DNA of 5,609 nucleotides from Bacteroidota bacterium (GCA_009918425.1 RGEC01000148.1:1-5609); one strand, 5' to 3'. Shown: positions 1-5,609, numbered from the stretch's first letter. The notes: generated by a model from the sequence alone, not told the origin. Program-made: numbers and translations.

Positions 1-34
1 CCTCATTTGGAATTAATTCAGCAGAATTCCTTGC

Positions 35-2308
35 TTAGATTACGGTTACGCTGTATTGGTAGGTCTTTTTGTTTTTGAGCGTGATCTTCACCTGCCATCG
101 AGTGCCGGGTTTTTTGTCGCCCAAGTCGGCTGCAGGCCTGAAAGACAGCATTGGGTGATTTAGTTGTCCGGCCGGTTGGTAAATGACATTTGTAGGAACT
201 TCGGTGTTGTTTTCATCAAAAATCTTAACGTCTGCACCCTGTAATGCTGCATCCATGCTAAAGGTCCATTTGTCCATAAACAGCATTTTGGGACAGTAGC
301 GGTTTGGCCATGCTATAAAATGATTTTTATACCACGAAGAATCAGCAGTGGGAGCCAGGTCAAGCAGCCAAAACACAGAGTTGTTCTCGGCACTTCCAAA
401 TCCGGCATATTGGCTACCCGGATTAAGGATACTACGCCTGTTAATCATTTCATCGCTTTTTCGGTCATCCATAAAAATGGTCACACACTGCGCAGGGTTT
501 GATTCCAGGATGGCCTGAGCATTGGCCGCTGCCTCTGCGGCATTGCGACTGAAACATTGGTGTGTTTCAGGCTTGGGTTCGCGGCTGAATATGCCAATTG
601 GAGCAAACATCACGGCTGCTTCCTGACATTTTTTCACCTTATCCATACTTAATACCATGGGTTGTTTTACACCGGCATTCTGCCTGAAATAATTGAGGCG
701 GTCAATAACCTTGTACAGTGTTGTATCCGGCAGGCTGCCGGCCTTGCAAAGGTTGCTGTTTCCATCCCATCCGGTGGCTGCTCGCTTTACTCCGTTTTTG
801 GTCTGATAGGCAATCCTTGTCTGGGAATAGCGAACTATAAAATCCTTTTCTGCCAGGCGCTTATACAATTTGTCGAACGCAGCTGCTTCAGGATTCAGTG
901 CTTCCAATCGGTTTAAATACCGCCAAGCCGAATACATATTTTCTTCCTTTACAGCAGTATCAGCGCACTTGAATAACAGGTTCATGCGTGTTACAGGCAG
1001 CGTTTTGTCTTTGGGGAAGTCAATGACCAGCGCCTCGCACATTTCCAGCTGAAGGAGTGTTTCAGCGGCCTTCACAGGCTTGGATGACCATGTGTTAAAG
1101 AAATTAAGACGGTATTGTGAAATGTTTTTATTTTTGGGATAATCTTCCCTGGCGTCCGCAAACAGGACGGAAATTAGTTTTCGGCTGATCGTCTGGGGTG
1201 GCGATTTCAAAAGACTTTCCATGATGGGCTCATCTACCGCAGGAATACCCTTCTGGGAGGCATACCATTTTTTGAAGTGGAAGGCAATACTTCCGGGCTG
1301 ATTCCTCCGTAGGAAGTAATCCAGACATTGGTATAAAAATGCCGTGCTGTCTTTAATCAGAAATACATCTGCAGGGTTTACAACACCATTGGCAACAGCC
1401 TCTTTTTTCATGCGGTAAAACTGTGTCAGCATAGATCCGGCTTCATCCCAGGGTTTGTTTTTTGTGAGTGTGCCCAGTTTGCTCAAGTAGTAATTGTTTT
1501 GATAGATTAAATAGGCAGTGTCCGAAGGAAAGTAACTCAGCGCCCTGTTAATTACTTCTATGTATGCGCTGTTGTACCCTTGCTTTGCTGCAATTGCAAT
1601 GTCATTGTTTACAATAGTTCTGATATTGTTTTTCAGGATTATGTTGGAAGAATATACCTGTAGGCCCATCTCAGTATAGTTTAGGGCACTGTCATAAAAC
1701 CCTTTGCTGAGGTAATAATTGCTCAACAATTCATAGGGTTCGCGCATATACGTTCCTTTGCAGTTCTGCGCTGAATAAGCTCCAAAATTCCAACTTGCAA
1801 CGGTTTTAAGAATCTTTATTCCTTCGCGTTCCTGGCGGTCTTTCGTATAACTGAGGCCAAGCATTCCATAGGCTATCGTATCGCCGGTGAGCATATAGCT
1901 GTTTTTGTAGAGCTGAATAGCCCTTGCATAACTGTTTTGGGCGTAGGCAGCCATAGCCTCTTTATTATTTTGTTCGGTAATGTTTTTCATCCATTTGGCG
2001 TATGTTTCATAATACCTGCCATTAACATCCTTTGTTCGGGCTTTTACCGCACTTTTTGCACTCTCTTTGAAATAATTGACTTTTCCGCCCCGGTATTTGT
2101 CCATCTGGCTCATCTCGTATTCAGCTGAAGCTTTTATATACCAGTATTCAACAGCGGTTTTATCATCCTGTACAACTGATTCTGCAATCGATTGTGCGCG
2201 AGACCACTGCTTGTTCTGAAGCGCTGTGCGCGCCTTGGTAAGAACTTTGTCCTGTGCTTTAAGAAAGGCGGTGCTTGTCAGAATTAATAGGAGTATTAGG
2301 TTTTTCAT
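35..2308 (-). CDS. Secreted TPR-repeat protein with C-terminal CAP/SCP-like domain
   Basis: Protein of 757 residues, function unknown; probably exported to the periplasm or cell surface. The frame is open up to 2389, but I start it at 2308 because translation there begins MKNLILLLILTSTAFLKAQ, a clear Sec signal peptide (short basic end, hydrophobic core, cut near residue 18-19); the 27 extra upstream residues would bury it. Residues about 20-240 are amphipathic helix pairs of TPR type (for example around YWYIKASAEYE and the SYARAIQLYKNSYML region); the middle stays helical. Residues about 531-651 resemble the bacterial CAP/SCP (CRISP-related, YkwD-like) domain: a LNYFRQNAG opening helix, CQEAAVMFA, AAEAAANA, then NRRSILNPGSQYAGFG. 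Residues about 666-757 (WPNRYCPK, WTFSMDAAL, ending in beta-like strands) match the beta-rich tail that follows such CAP domains. The expected cavity histidines look replaced. It is transcribed away from guaB. The domain assignment is from motif recognition, not a search. Confidence 0.85.
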   Translation of the reverse strand: MKNLILLLILTSTAFLKAQDKVLTKARTALQNKQWSRAQSIAESVVQDDKTAVEYWYIKASAEYEMSQMDKYRGGKVNYFKESAKSAVKARTKDVNGRYYETYAKWMKNITEQNNKEAMAAYAQNSYARAIQLYKNSYMLTGDTIAYGMLGLSYTKDRQEREGIKILKTVASWNFGAYSAQNCKGTYMREPYELLSNYYLSKGFYDSALNYTEMGLQVYSSNIILKNNIRTIVNNDIAIAAKQGYNSAYIEVINRALSYFPSDTAYLIYQNNYYLSKLGTLTKNKPWDEAGSMLTQFYRMKKEAVANGVVNPADVFLIKDSTAFLYQCLDYFLRRNQPGSIAFHFKKWYASQKGIPAVDEPIMESLLKSPPQTISRKLISVLFADAREDYPKNKNISQYRLNFFNTWSSKPVKAAETLLQLEMCEALVIDFPKDKTLPVTRMNLLFKCADTAVKEENMYSAWRYLNRLEALNPEAAAFDKLYKRLAEKDFIVRYSQTRIAYQTKNGVKRAATGWDGNSNLCKAGSLPDTTLYKVIDRLNYFRQNAGVKQPMVLSMDKVKKCQEAAVMFAPIGIFSREPKPETHQCFSRNAAEAAANAQAILESNPAQCVTIFMDDRKSDEMINRRSILNPGSQYAGFGSAENNSVFWLLDLAPTADSSWYKNHFIAWPNRYCPKMLFMDKWTFSMDAALQGADVKIFDENNTEVPTNVIYQPAGQLNHPMLSFRPAADLGDKKPGTRWQVKITLKNKKTYQYSVTVI

Positions 2309-2390
2309 GGATTGCAAATTTTCAATATTTAATCGTAAACGAGAAACCTTGTGGAAATATTGGGTAAAATACCTGTTTAGGTGTATCATC

Positions 2391-2420
2391 CAAAATGATT
2401 AGGAAATACCATAATTTCAA
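2391..2420 (-). promoter_or_regulatory. Candidate Bacteroidota-type promoter for the TPR/CAP gene
   Basis: Read on the minus strand this is TTG, 19 bases, then TCATTTTG, close to the Bacteroidota consensus TTTG / ~19 / TAnnTTTG (one mismatch in the -7 box). It would give a leader of roughly 75-80 bases before the ATG at 2308. Seen by eye only; A/T-rich intergenic DNA produces such matches by chance. Confidence 0.35.
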
Positions 2421-2422
2421 CC

Positions 2423-2430
2423 TAATTTTG
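2423..2430 (+). promoter_or_regulatory. Candidate -7 box of the guaB promoter
   Basis: TAATTTTG is an exact match to the Bacteroidota sigma-ABfr -7 consensus TAnnTTTG and is followed by CA, as often seen in this phylum. Transcription would start near 2435-2438, about 20 bases before the guaB ATG. No clear TTG -33 box is present 19-21 bases upstream, so the -33 element is weak or absent. Confidence 0.5.
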
Positions 2431-2433
2431 CAC

Positions 2434-2458
2434 TGCAAATAACAAATAATTATTTGCA
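2434..2458 (+). repeat. Inverted repeat abutting the guaB start codon
   Basis: TGCAAATAA (2434-2442) and TTATTTGCA (2450-2458) are perfect 9-base inverted arms around a 7-base spacer. The spacer CAAATAA repeats the left arm, so 2443-2456 (CAAATAATTATTTG) is also a perfect 14-base palindrome. The right arm ends on the A of the guaB ATG. The position, at or just after the predicted transcription start, would suit an operator or a leader hairpin covering the start codon, but no regulator is identified. Confidence 0.5.
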
Positions 2459-3924
2459 TGTCGATTTCAGACAAAATTTCCCTTGAAGGTTTAACATTTG
2501 ATGATGTTTTGGTGGTTCCCCGCTATTCGCAGGTATTGCCCCGTGAAGCCAACACTTCTACGCAATTTACCAAAAAACTTCGTTTGAATATTCCCCTGGT
2601 CAGCGCGGCCATGGATACTGTAACCGAAAGTCGCATGGCCATTGCTATGGCGCGTGAAGGCGGTATCGGTATCATTCATAAAAATATGAGTATTGCCCGG
2701 CAGGCAGAAGAGGTGAAAAAGGTAAAACGCAGCGAAAGCGGCATGATTCTCGATCCTGTAGTATTGCACGCTGATGCTACACTGGGCGATGCCATGGGGT
2801 TGATGCGAGAGCATAAAATCGGGGGAATACCCGTCATAGACCACGACGGAAAACTGGTGGGCATTATTACCAACCGCGATTTGCGTTTTCAGACCGATTA
2901 CTCACGCAAAGTCAGTGAAGTAATGACTTCCGAAAACCTGGTGGTGGCACCTATGGGAACAGACCTGAAAGGGGCCCAGGCTATACTGGAATCCAGTAAG
3001 GTTGAAAAACTGCCTATCGTGGATGATCGTTTTCACCTGAAAGGACTTATAACGTATAAGGATATTCAAAAGGTAAAACATTATCCCCGTGCCGTGAAAG
3101 ATGCACACGGCCGTTTGCTTGCAGGCGCTGCTGTGGGGGTTACGGCAGAAACCATGGACCGCGTGAAAGCCCTTGTGGCTGTGGGCGTGGATGTTATAGC
3201 AGTTGATACTGCGCATGGACATAGCAAAGGGGTAATTGATGAAGTGAAGCGTTTAAAAGCCACTTTCCCGGAACTTCAGATTATCGCAGGCAACGTTGCT
3301 ACCGCAGAAGGTGCCAGGGCTCTTGCCGATGCAGGTGCCGATGCCGTGAAAGTGGGCGTGGGTCCGGGGTCAATTTGTACCACACGCATAATTGCCGGAA
3401 TTGGTATGCCACAGTTGAGTGCAGTACTGGCCGCTGCTGAAGCACTTAAAGGCACAGGCGTACCCGTTATTGCCGACGGTGGCATACGCTACAGCGGAGA
3501 TCTGGTAAAAGCCCTGGTGGCCGGTGCCGGAACCATCATGGCAGGAGGCTTGTTTGCCGGAACCGAAGAATCACCCGGTGAAACCAGCTTTTTCGAGGGA
3601 CGAAAAGTAAAAAGTTATCGGGGTATGGGCAGTATCGAAGCCATGAAGGAAGGCAGTAAAGACCGATATTTTCAGGATGCCGAAGACGAAGTGGCGAAAC
3701 TGGTACCTGAAGGGATTGTGGGTTCGGTAGCCTATAAAGGCCATCTGAGCGAAGTCGTGTATCAACTGGTGGGCGGATTGCGCGCAGGTATGGGCTATTG
3801 CGGTGCTTCCACCCTGGATGAACTGCAGCAGGCCACTTTTGTGAGAATTACCAATGCAGGTATGCGCGAAAGTCATCCGCATGATATATCCATCACCCGT
3901 GAAGCTCCGAATTACAGCCGATAA
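2458..3924 (+). CDS. guaB: IMP dehydrogenase (GuaB), full length
   Basis: Cytosolic enzyme that oxidises IMP to XMP with NAD+, the committed step from IMP towards GMP. It has 488 residues, the normal bacterial length, and begins with the family's GLTFDDVLVVPRYS segment, which supports the ATG at 2458. The (beta/alpha)8 barrel is interrupted by two CBS domains at about residues 97-150 and 157-208 (for example KIGGIPVIDHDGKLVGIIT and KVEKLPIVDD). Catalytic loop GVGPGSICTTR at 300-310 carries the nucleophile Cys307; the IMP phosphate site DGGIRYSG is at 340-347, and MAGGLFAGTEESPGE at 361-375. The mobile flap has YRGMGS (387-392) and the Arg403-Tyr404 pair that activates water; VPEGIVGSVAYKG is at 416-428. 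All key residues are present. No Shine-Dalgarno is visible, as usual in Bacteroidota. The CBS pair is the known site of allosteric nucleotide control in this family. Confidence 0.98.
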   Translation: MSISDKISLEGLTFDDVLVVPRYSQVLPREANTSTQFTKKLRLNIPLVSAAMDTVTESRMAIAMAREGGIGIIHKNMSIARQAEEVKKVKRSESGMILDPVVLHADATLGDAMGLMREHKIGGIPVIDHDGKLVGIITNRDLRFQTDYSRKVSEVMTSENLVVAPMGTDLKGAQAILESSKVEKLPIVDDRFHLKGLITYKDIQKVKHYPRAVKDAHGRLLAGAAVGVTAETMDRVKALVAVGVDVIAVDTAHGHSKGVIDEVKRLKATFPELQIIAGNVATAEGARALADAGADAVKVGVGPGSICTTRIIAGIGMPQLSAVLAAAEALKGTGVPVIADGGIRYSGDLVKALVAGAGTIMAGGLFAGTEESPGETSFFEGRKVKSYRGMGSIEAMKEGSKDRYFQDAEDEVAKLVPEGIVGSVAYKGHLSEVVYQLVGGLRAGMGYCGASTLDELQQATFVRITNAGMRESHPHDISITREAPNYSR

Positions 3925-3941
3925 TCTTGTAAGCAGCGAAT

Positions 3942-4361
3942 ATGCCTGAAAAAATTGCAATATCAGCGGAAATAAAAGCTTCCGGAGATCAGGTGTGGAA
4001 TTGCTACACAAAGCCAGAACATATCGTAAATTGGAATTTTGCCTCAGACGATTGGCATTGTCCAAAAGCTGAAAACAATCTCACAATTGGAGGGGAATAT
4101 TCAGTATTTATGGAAGCAAAGGATGGGAGTTTTGGTTTTAACCTAAAGGCTACATATACACATGTGAAATTAGGAGAGAGCTTTATTTTTGAGATGGCTG
4201 ATGGTAGGAACGTGTCTTTTGAAATTTTAGACGTTCATGGTTTGACCCGGGTTGAAATTGTTTTTGACGCAGAATCTCAAAACCCGCTTGAATTACAGCG
4301 ACAGGGCTGGCAAGCAATTTTGGATAACTTTAAGAAATATACGGAATCGCAATCATTTTGA
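3942..4361 (+). CDS. SRPBCC/AHSA1-like START-fold protein
   Basis: Small soluble protein of 139 residues, the usual size for a single SRPBCC domain (Bet v 1/START-like hydrophobic ligand pocket, AHSA1 subgroup). Support: the opening strand KIAISAEIKASGDQVWNCYT, then PEHIVNWNFASDDWHCPKAE (25-44), a central GGEYSVFMEAKDG turn (50-62) with antiparallel strands, and the closing helix RQGWQAILDNFKKYTES (120-136), which is the standard end of these proteins. The ligand and reaction are unknown; many relatives are annotated only as activator or polyketide-cyclase-like. Its ATG follows the guaB stop by 17 bases with no terminator between, so cotranscription with guaB is likely. One 60-base line inside it (4201-4260) counts 40% GC, lower than guaB looks. 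It ends in TTT-TGA just before the SLOG-like gene, see that entry. Confidence 0.85.
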   Translation: MPEKIAISAEIKASGDQVWNCYTKPEHIVNWNFASDDWHCPKAENNLTIGGEYSVFMEAKDGSFGFNLKATYTHVKLGESFIFEMADGRNVSFEILDVHGLTRVEIVFDAESQNPLELQRQGWQAILDNFKKYTESQSF

Positions 4362-4362
4362 T
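4353..4362 (+). promoter_or_regulatory. Possible +1 frameshift or reinitiation site between SRPBCC and SLOG-like genes
   Basis: The SRPBCC frame ends TCA-TTT-TGA. The run of four T (4356-4359) lets a tRNA-Phe on TTT (4356-4358) re-pair perfectly with TTT one base on, after which GAT (4360) continues the SLOG-like frame. This is the same logic as the prfB site (CTT-TGA), though no Shine-Dalgarno-like stimulator is placed as in prfB. A simple one-base sequencing or mutational T insertion would look identical. Confidence 0.25.
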
Positions 4363-4365
4363 ATT

Positions 4366-4959
4366 TTGCAATTAGAGGCATTTATCCAACAATTTGATTA
4401 TGACGGAAGCGTTGTTTTACTTGAAGGTAAGAGAAATGTTCCGGATTCAGACGCATACAAGCTTAGGGCGCTAAGCAGGCTGCTTGCGGAGAAAACCCAA
4501 TTCATGATTTTCAGGAGTGGCAATGCCGCGGGTGCGGATGAATATTTCTCACAAGGCATTGCAGCTGTAAATGCTAATCGCCTTCAGGTAATTACACCGT
4601 ATGAAGGTCACCGCCAAAAACACAACCTGGCCGGTTATACACTGTCTTTGGATCAAAATAACCTGTTATCCGAATCGGAATTGGTATACGCTGCCAAGCA
4701 GAATACCTCCACCGCCGGGCTGGTAGAAGATTTCGTGGCCGGCAAAAAGAATAAAAACACCATAAAAGCAGCATATATACTCAGGGATACTGCGAAGGTA
4801 CTGGGCTATGGTGAATGGGGACCGGCTAGTGCCGGTATTTTTTTTGATGATTTAAGCAATCCGGAAAGCGGCGGGACAGGCCATACTATTGCCTTGTGCA
4901 GACATTATAAAATCCCCGTGTTTAACCAGAATATCTGGTTTGAATGGGTGAATTCATAG
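4366..4959 (+). CDS. SLOG-like Rossmann-fold protein of unknown function (no ATG start)
   Basis: 197 residues if started at TTG 4366. Conserved-looking blocks: VVLLEGKRNV (16-25), FRSGNAAGAD (49-58), TPYEGHRQKHN, IKAAYILRDT, a GGTGH turn (169-173) and IPVFNQNIWFEW (183-194). The SGxAxGAD loop plus a C-terminal GG-x-x-H followed by IPV resembles the SLOG superfamily (DprA/DUF2493 relatives), which bind nucleotides or nucleotide-derived ligands; this is recognition from memory. The frame is open back to an ATG at 4252, but the residues before 4366 are an out-of-frame shadow of the SRPBCC gene, and the sequence from TTG (QLEAFIQQFDYDGS) reads like a natural N-terminus. The next in-frame ATG (4504) lies inside the core. 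Alternatives are an ATT start at 4363 or a +1 shift from the upstream frame. It lies 4 bases after the SRPBCC stop, suggesting translational coupling. Role unknown. Confidence 0.75.
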   Translation: MQLEAFIQQFDYDGSVVLLEGKRNVPDSDAYKLRALSRLLAEKTQFMIFRSGNAAGADEYFSQGIAAVNANRLQVITPYEGHRQKHNLAGYTLSLDQNNLLSESELVYAAKQNTSTAGLVEDFVAGKKNKNTIKAAYILRDTAKVLGYGEWGPASAGIFFDDLSNPESGGTGHTIALCRHYKIPVFNQNIWFEWVNS

Positions 4960-5026
4960 TATTGAATTTCACACTCCGTTGATAACATAAAGTTTAAAAC
5001 AACTTAATTCCGGTGCATCTTGCGGT
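4960..5026 (+). other. Short spacer before the EEP gene
   Basis: 67 A/T-rich bases between the SLOG-like stop and the EEP ATG. Only a weak 5-base inverted repeat is seen (AAGTT 4990-4994 / AACTT 5001-5005, no U-run), which is not a credible terminator. No convincing -33 box. Confidence 0.4.
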
Positions 5027-5609
5027 ATGGTTAATTTTGCAAGATTAATGTACACTTTGGCTGCTTACTGTCTCAGTTTCCTGGTATTCTTAGGAACCAT
5101 TTCCTGCAGTGGACAGCGAAAGCCTTCGGCAGACACAGAAAAGCAGATTGTCATCGGTTTCTGGAACATGGAAAACCTCTACGACACACGCAATGATGCA
5201 TGGAACGATGACGATTTCACACCGGAAGGCCAGAACGGATGGGATGAATCCCGATTCATTCCGGTCCGCAGCAACTTCGCCGGGCTGGCGGCCGGACTGG
5301 GAGGCCTGGGCATCGGAGCGGTCGATGGCATCCTCGCCGATCTGGGCGTCTCTTCGATGCAGCTGGACGACCCGTCCCGCGGCTTCACCTACAAGGACGA
5401 TGGTCCCCTCGATCTGCGCATGAACCCGTCCAAAGGGCTGCCGGCATCGGCGTGGTTGGCCAAGGCGACCCCGGAACGCTTGGCCGCCGCCCTGCGCGAC
5501 AATGCCGACGAACCGATGGCCGAGGCCCTGTCGACGGCCGTGCTGGCCGCGCTCCAGCAGCAACCGACCCAGCGCACCCGGGATTTCGCCCGATTGCTCC
5601 ACGAGATCT
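5027..5609 (+). CDS. Chimeric open frame: EEP-family lipoprotein N-terminus joined to an RsmH fragment; 3' end off the window
   Basis: 194 codons, still open at the window edge. Residues 1-27 form a lipoprotein signal: hydrophobic stretch then GTISC with the lipid-acceptor Cys27, followed by SGQRK. Residues about 41-77, IVIGFWNMENLYDTRND through DDFTPEG and NGWDESRF, are the first strand and metal-binding loop (Asn47, Glu49) of the endonuclease/exonuclease/phosphatase fold as found in Bacteroidota secreted or lipid-anchored nucleases. The expected remainder of that domain (about 250 more residues, including the catalytic His and Asp motifs) never appears. Instead the frame passes without a stop into RsmH sequence. 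A start at ATG 5048 (residue 8) is also possible and still leaves a signal peptide. I consider the EEP gene truncated by the join, not a working fusion. Confidence 0.75.
   Translation, partial: MVNFARLMYTLAAYCLSFLVFLGTISCSGQRKPSADTEKQIVIGFWNMENLYDTRNDAWNDDDFTPEGQNGWDESRFIPVRSNFAGLAAGLGGLGIGAVDGILADLGVSSMQLDDPSRGFTYKDDGPLDLRMNPSKGLPASAWLAKATPERLAAALRDNADEPMAEALSTAVLAALQQQPTQRTRDFARLLHEI
5032..5039 (+). promoter_or_regulatory. TAATTTTG motif at the EEP gene start, possible -7 box
   Basis: Exact match to the Bacteroidota TAnnTTTG box, followed by CA as at guaB. It lies 3 bases inside the frame begun at 5027. If used, transcription would begin near 5045 and the ATG at 5048 would be the start, nearly leaderless. 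No TTG is found about 19 bases upstream, so it may be chance. Confidence 0.25.
5243..5257. other. Junction between Bacteroidota DNA and high-GC foreign DNA
   Basis: Up to the DESRF codons the translation fits the EEP family; from RF-IPVRSNFAGL on it fits RsmH. Both families can carry an acidic residue followed by Arg and an aromatic at this point, so the exact join is hidden within about 15 bases (GATGAATCCCGATTC). GC content and third-position usage change sharply here. This is typical of a chimeric join at short shared sequence. Confidence 0.75.
5252..5609 (+). pseudogene. rsmH: Internal fragment of RsmH (16S rRNA m4C1402 N4-methyltransferase), lacking its N-terminus
   Basis: RsmH uses S-adenosylmethionine to methylate N4 of C1402 in 16S rRNA at the ribosomal P site. 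The translation contains the family's signature in order: VDGILADLGVSSMQLDDPSR (99-118 of the frame), GF-TYK, DGPLDLRMNPSKG (125-137), ASAWL, and a region ending TQRTRDFARLLHEI that matches the TRT-x-x-LA segment. By comparison with E. coli RsmH from memory, it covers about residues 71-188 of the ~310. The first ~70 residues, with the SAM-binding GxFGRGGHS motif, are absent and replaced by EEP sequence, so it cannot be an active methyltransferase as it stands. The right end is cut by the window. Hand-counted GC is 75%, 63% and 77% in lines 5281, 5341 and 5521, far above the rest. None of the usual mraZ/ftsL/ftsI neighbours is visible. Confidence 0.88.

Noticed and set aside
2309..2389. 27-residue N-terminal extension of the TPR/CAP protein to the ATG at 2389
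   Set aside because: It would place a basic segment ahead of an ideal signal peptide and would take up the divergent promoter region.
2309..2457. Purine riboswitch in front of guaB
   Set aside because: The predicted guaB leader is only about 20 bases, far too short for a riboswitch aptamer.
2458..3924. GMP reductase (GuaC) or a CBS-less IMPDH relative
   Set aside because: Both CBS domains, the IMPDH flap and the Arg-Tyr pair are present; GMP reductases lack these.
3571..4065. Minus-strand open frame of 164 residues across the guaB end and SRPBCC start
   Set aside because: Lies opposite two well-supported genes and crosses their boundary; the translation resembles no family.
4252..4365. N-terminal extension of the SLOG-like frame back to the ATG at 4252
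   Set aside because: These residues are the shifted reading of the conserved SRPBCC C-terminal helix; a 110-base overlap is unlikely and the sequence shows no protein-like pattern.
4924..4940. Perfect 7-base inverted repeat AACCAGA-ATA-TCTGGTT as a terminator
   Set aside because: It lies inside the coding sequence for the conserved NQNIWF segment, is A/T-rich, and has no T-run after it.
4990..5005. AAGTT/AACTT stem as terminator between the SLOG-like and EEP genes
   Set aside because: Only 5 base pairs, mostly A-T, with no poly-T tail.
5090..5602. Long minus-strand open frame (170 residues) opposite the EEP/RsmH region
   Set aside because: It is antisense to clear RsmH and EEP coding sequence; long antisense frames are expected in high-GC DNA. 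Composition is Gly/Arg/Gln-rich with no family resemblance.

Overview
The window looks like a stretch of a Bacteroidota genome (metagenome-type contig) that, near its right end, runs into DNA of clearly different origin. Evidence for Bacteroidota: the start codons lack Shine-Dalgarno sequences and sit behind A/T-rich leaders, an exact copy of the phylum's TAnnTTTG promoter -7 box lies upstream of guaB, and the protein types are typical (TPR+CAP secreted protein, SCSG-type lipoprotein start).

Layout. Positions 35-2308 (minus): a secreted protein of 757 residues with N-terminal TPR-like helices and a C-terminal CAP/SCP-like domain whose usual cavity histidines seem to be missing. Positions 2309-2457: a 149-base divergent promoter region with a candidate promoter for each direction and a conspicuous palindrome touching the guaB start codon. 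Positions 2458-3924 (plus): guaB, a complete IMP dehydrogenase with all key motifs. It is followed 17 bases later by a small SRPBCC/AHSA1-like protein (3942-4361). Immediately after that comes a SLOG-like Rossmann-type protein (about 4366-4959) with no ATG near its natural N-terminus. It is either started at TTG or joined to the SRPBCC protein by a +1 slip on UUU-UGA. These three plus-strand genes are close enough to form one transcription unit.

Positions 5027-5609 (plus): a reading frame open to the window edge. Its first ~77 residues are the start of a lipoprotein of the endonuclease/exonuclease/phosphatase (EEP) family. From about residue 76 onward it is unmistakably an internal piece of RsmH (MraW), the 16S rRNA m4C1402 methyltransferase, with a jump in GC content (about 47% to 65-77% by hand count of 60-base lines). 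It is most simply a chimeric join between two organisms' DNA, in frame by chance, though a real fusion cannot be excluded from sequence alone.

Functionally, guaB is the only gene with a certain role (first committed step of GMP synthesis). The SRPBCC and SLOG-like genes behind it are both ligand-binding folds, so a link to nucleotide metabolism is possible but unproven. No RNA genes, CRISPR arrays, insertion sequences or convincing terminators were seen.
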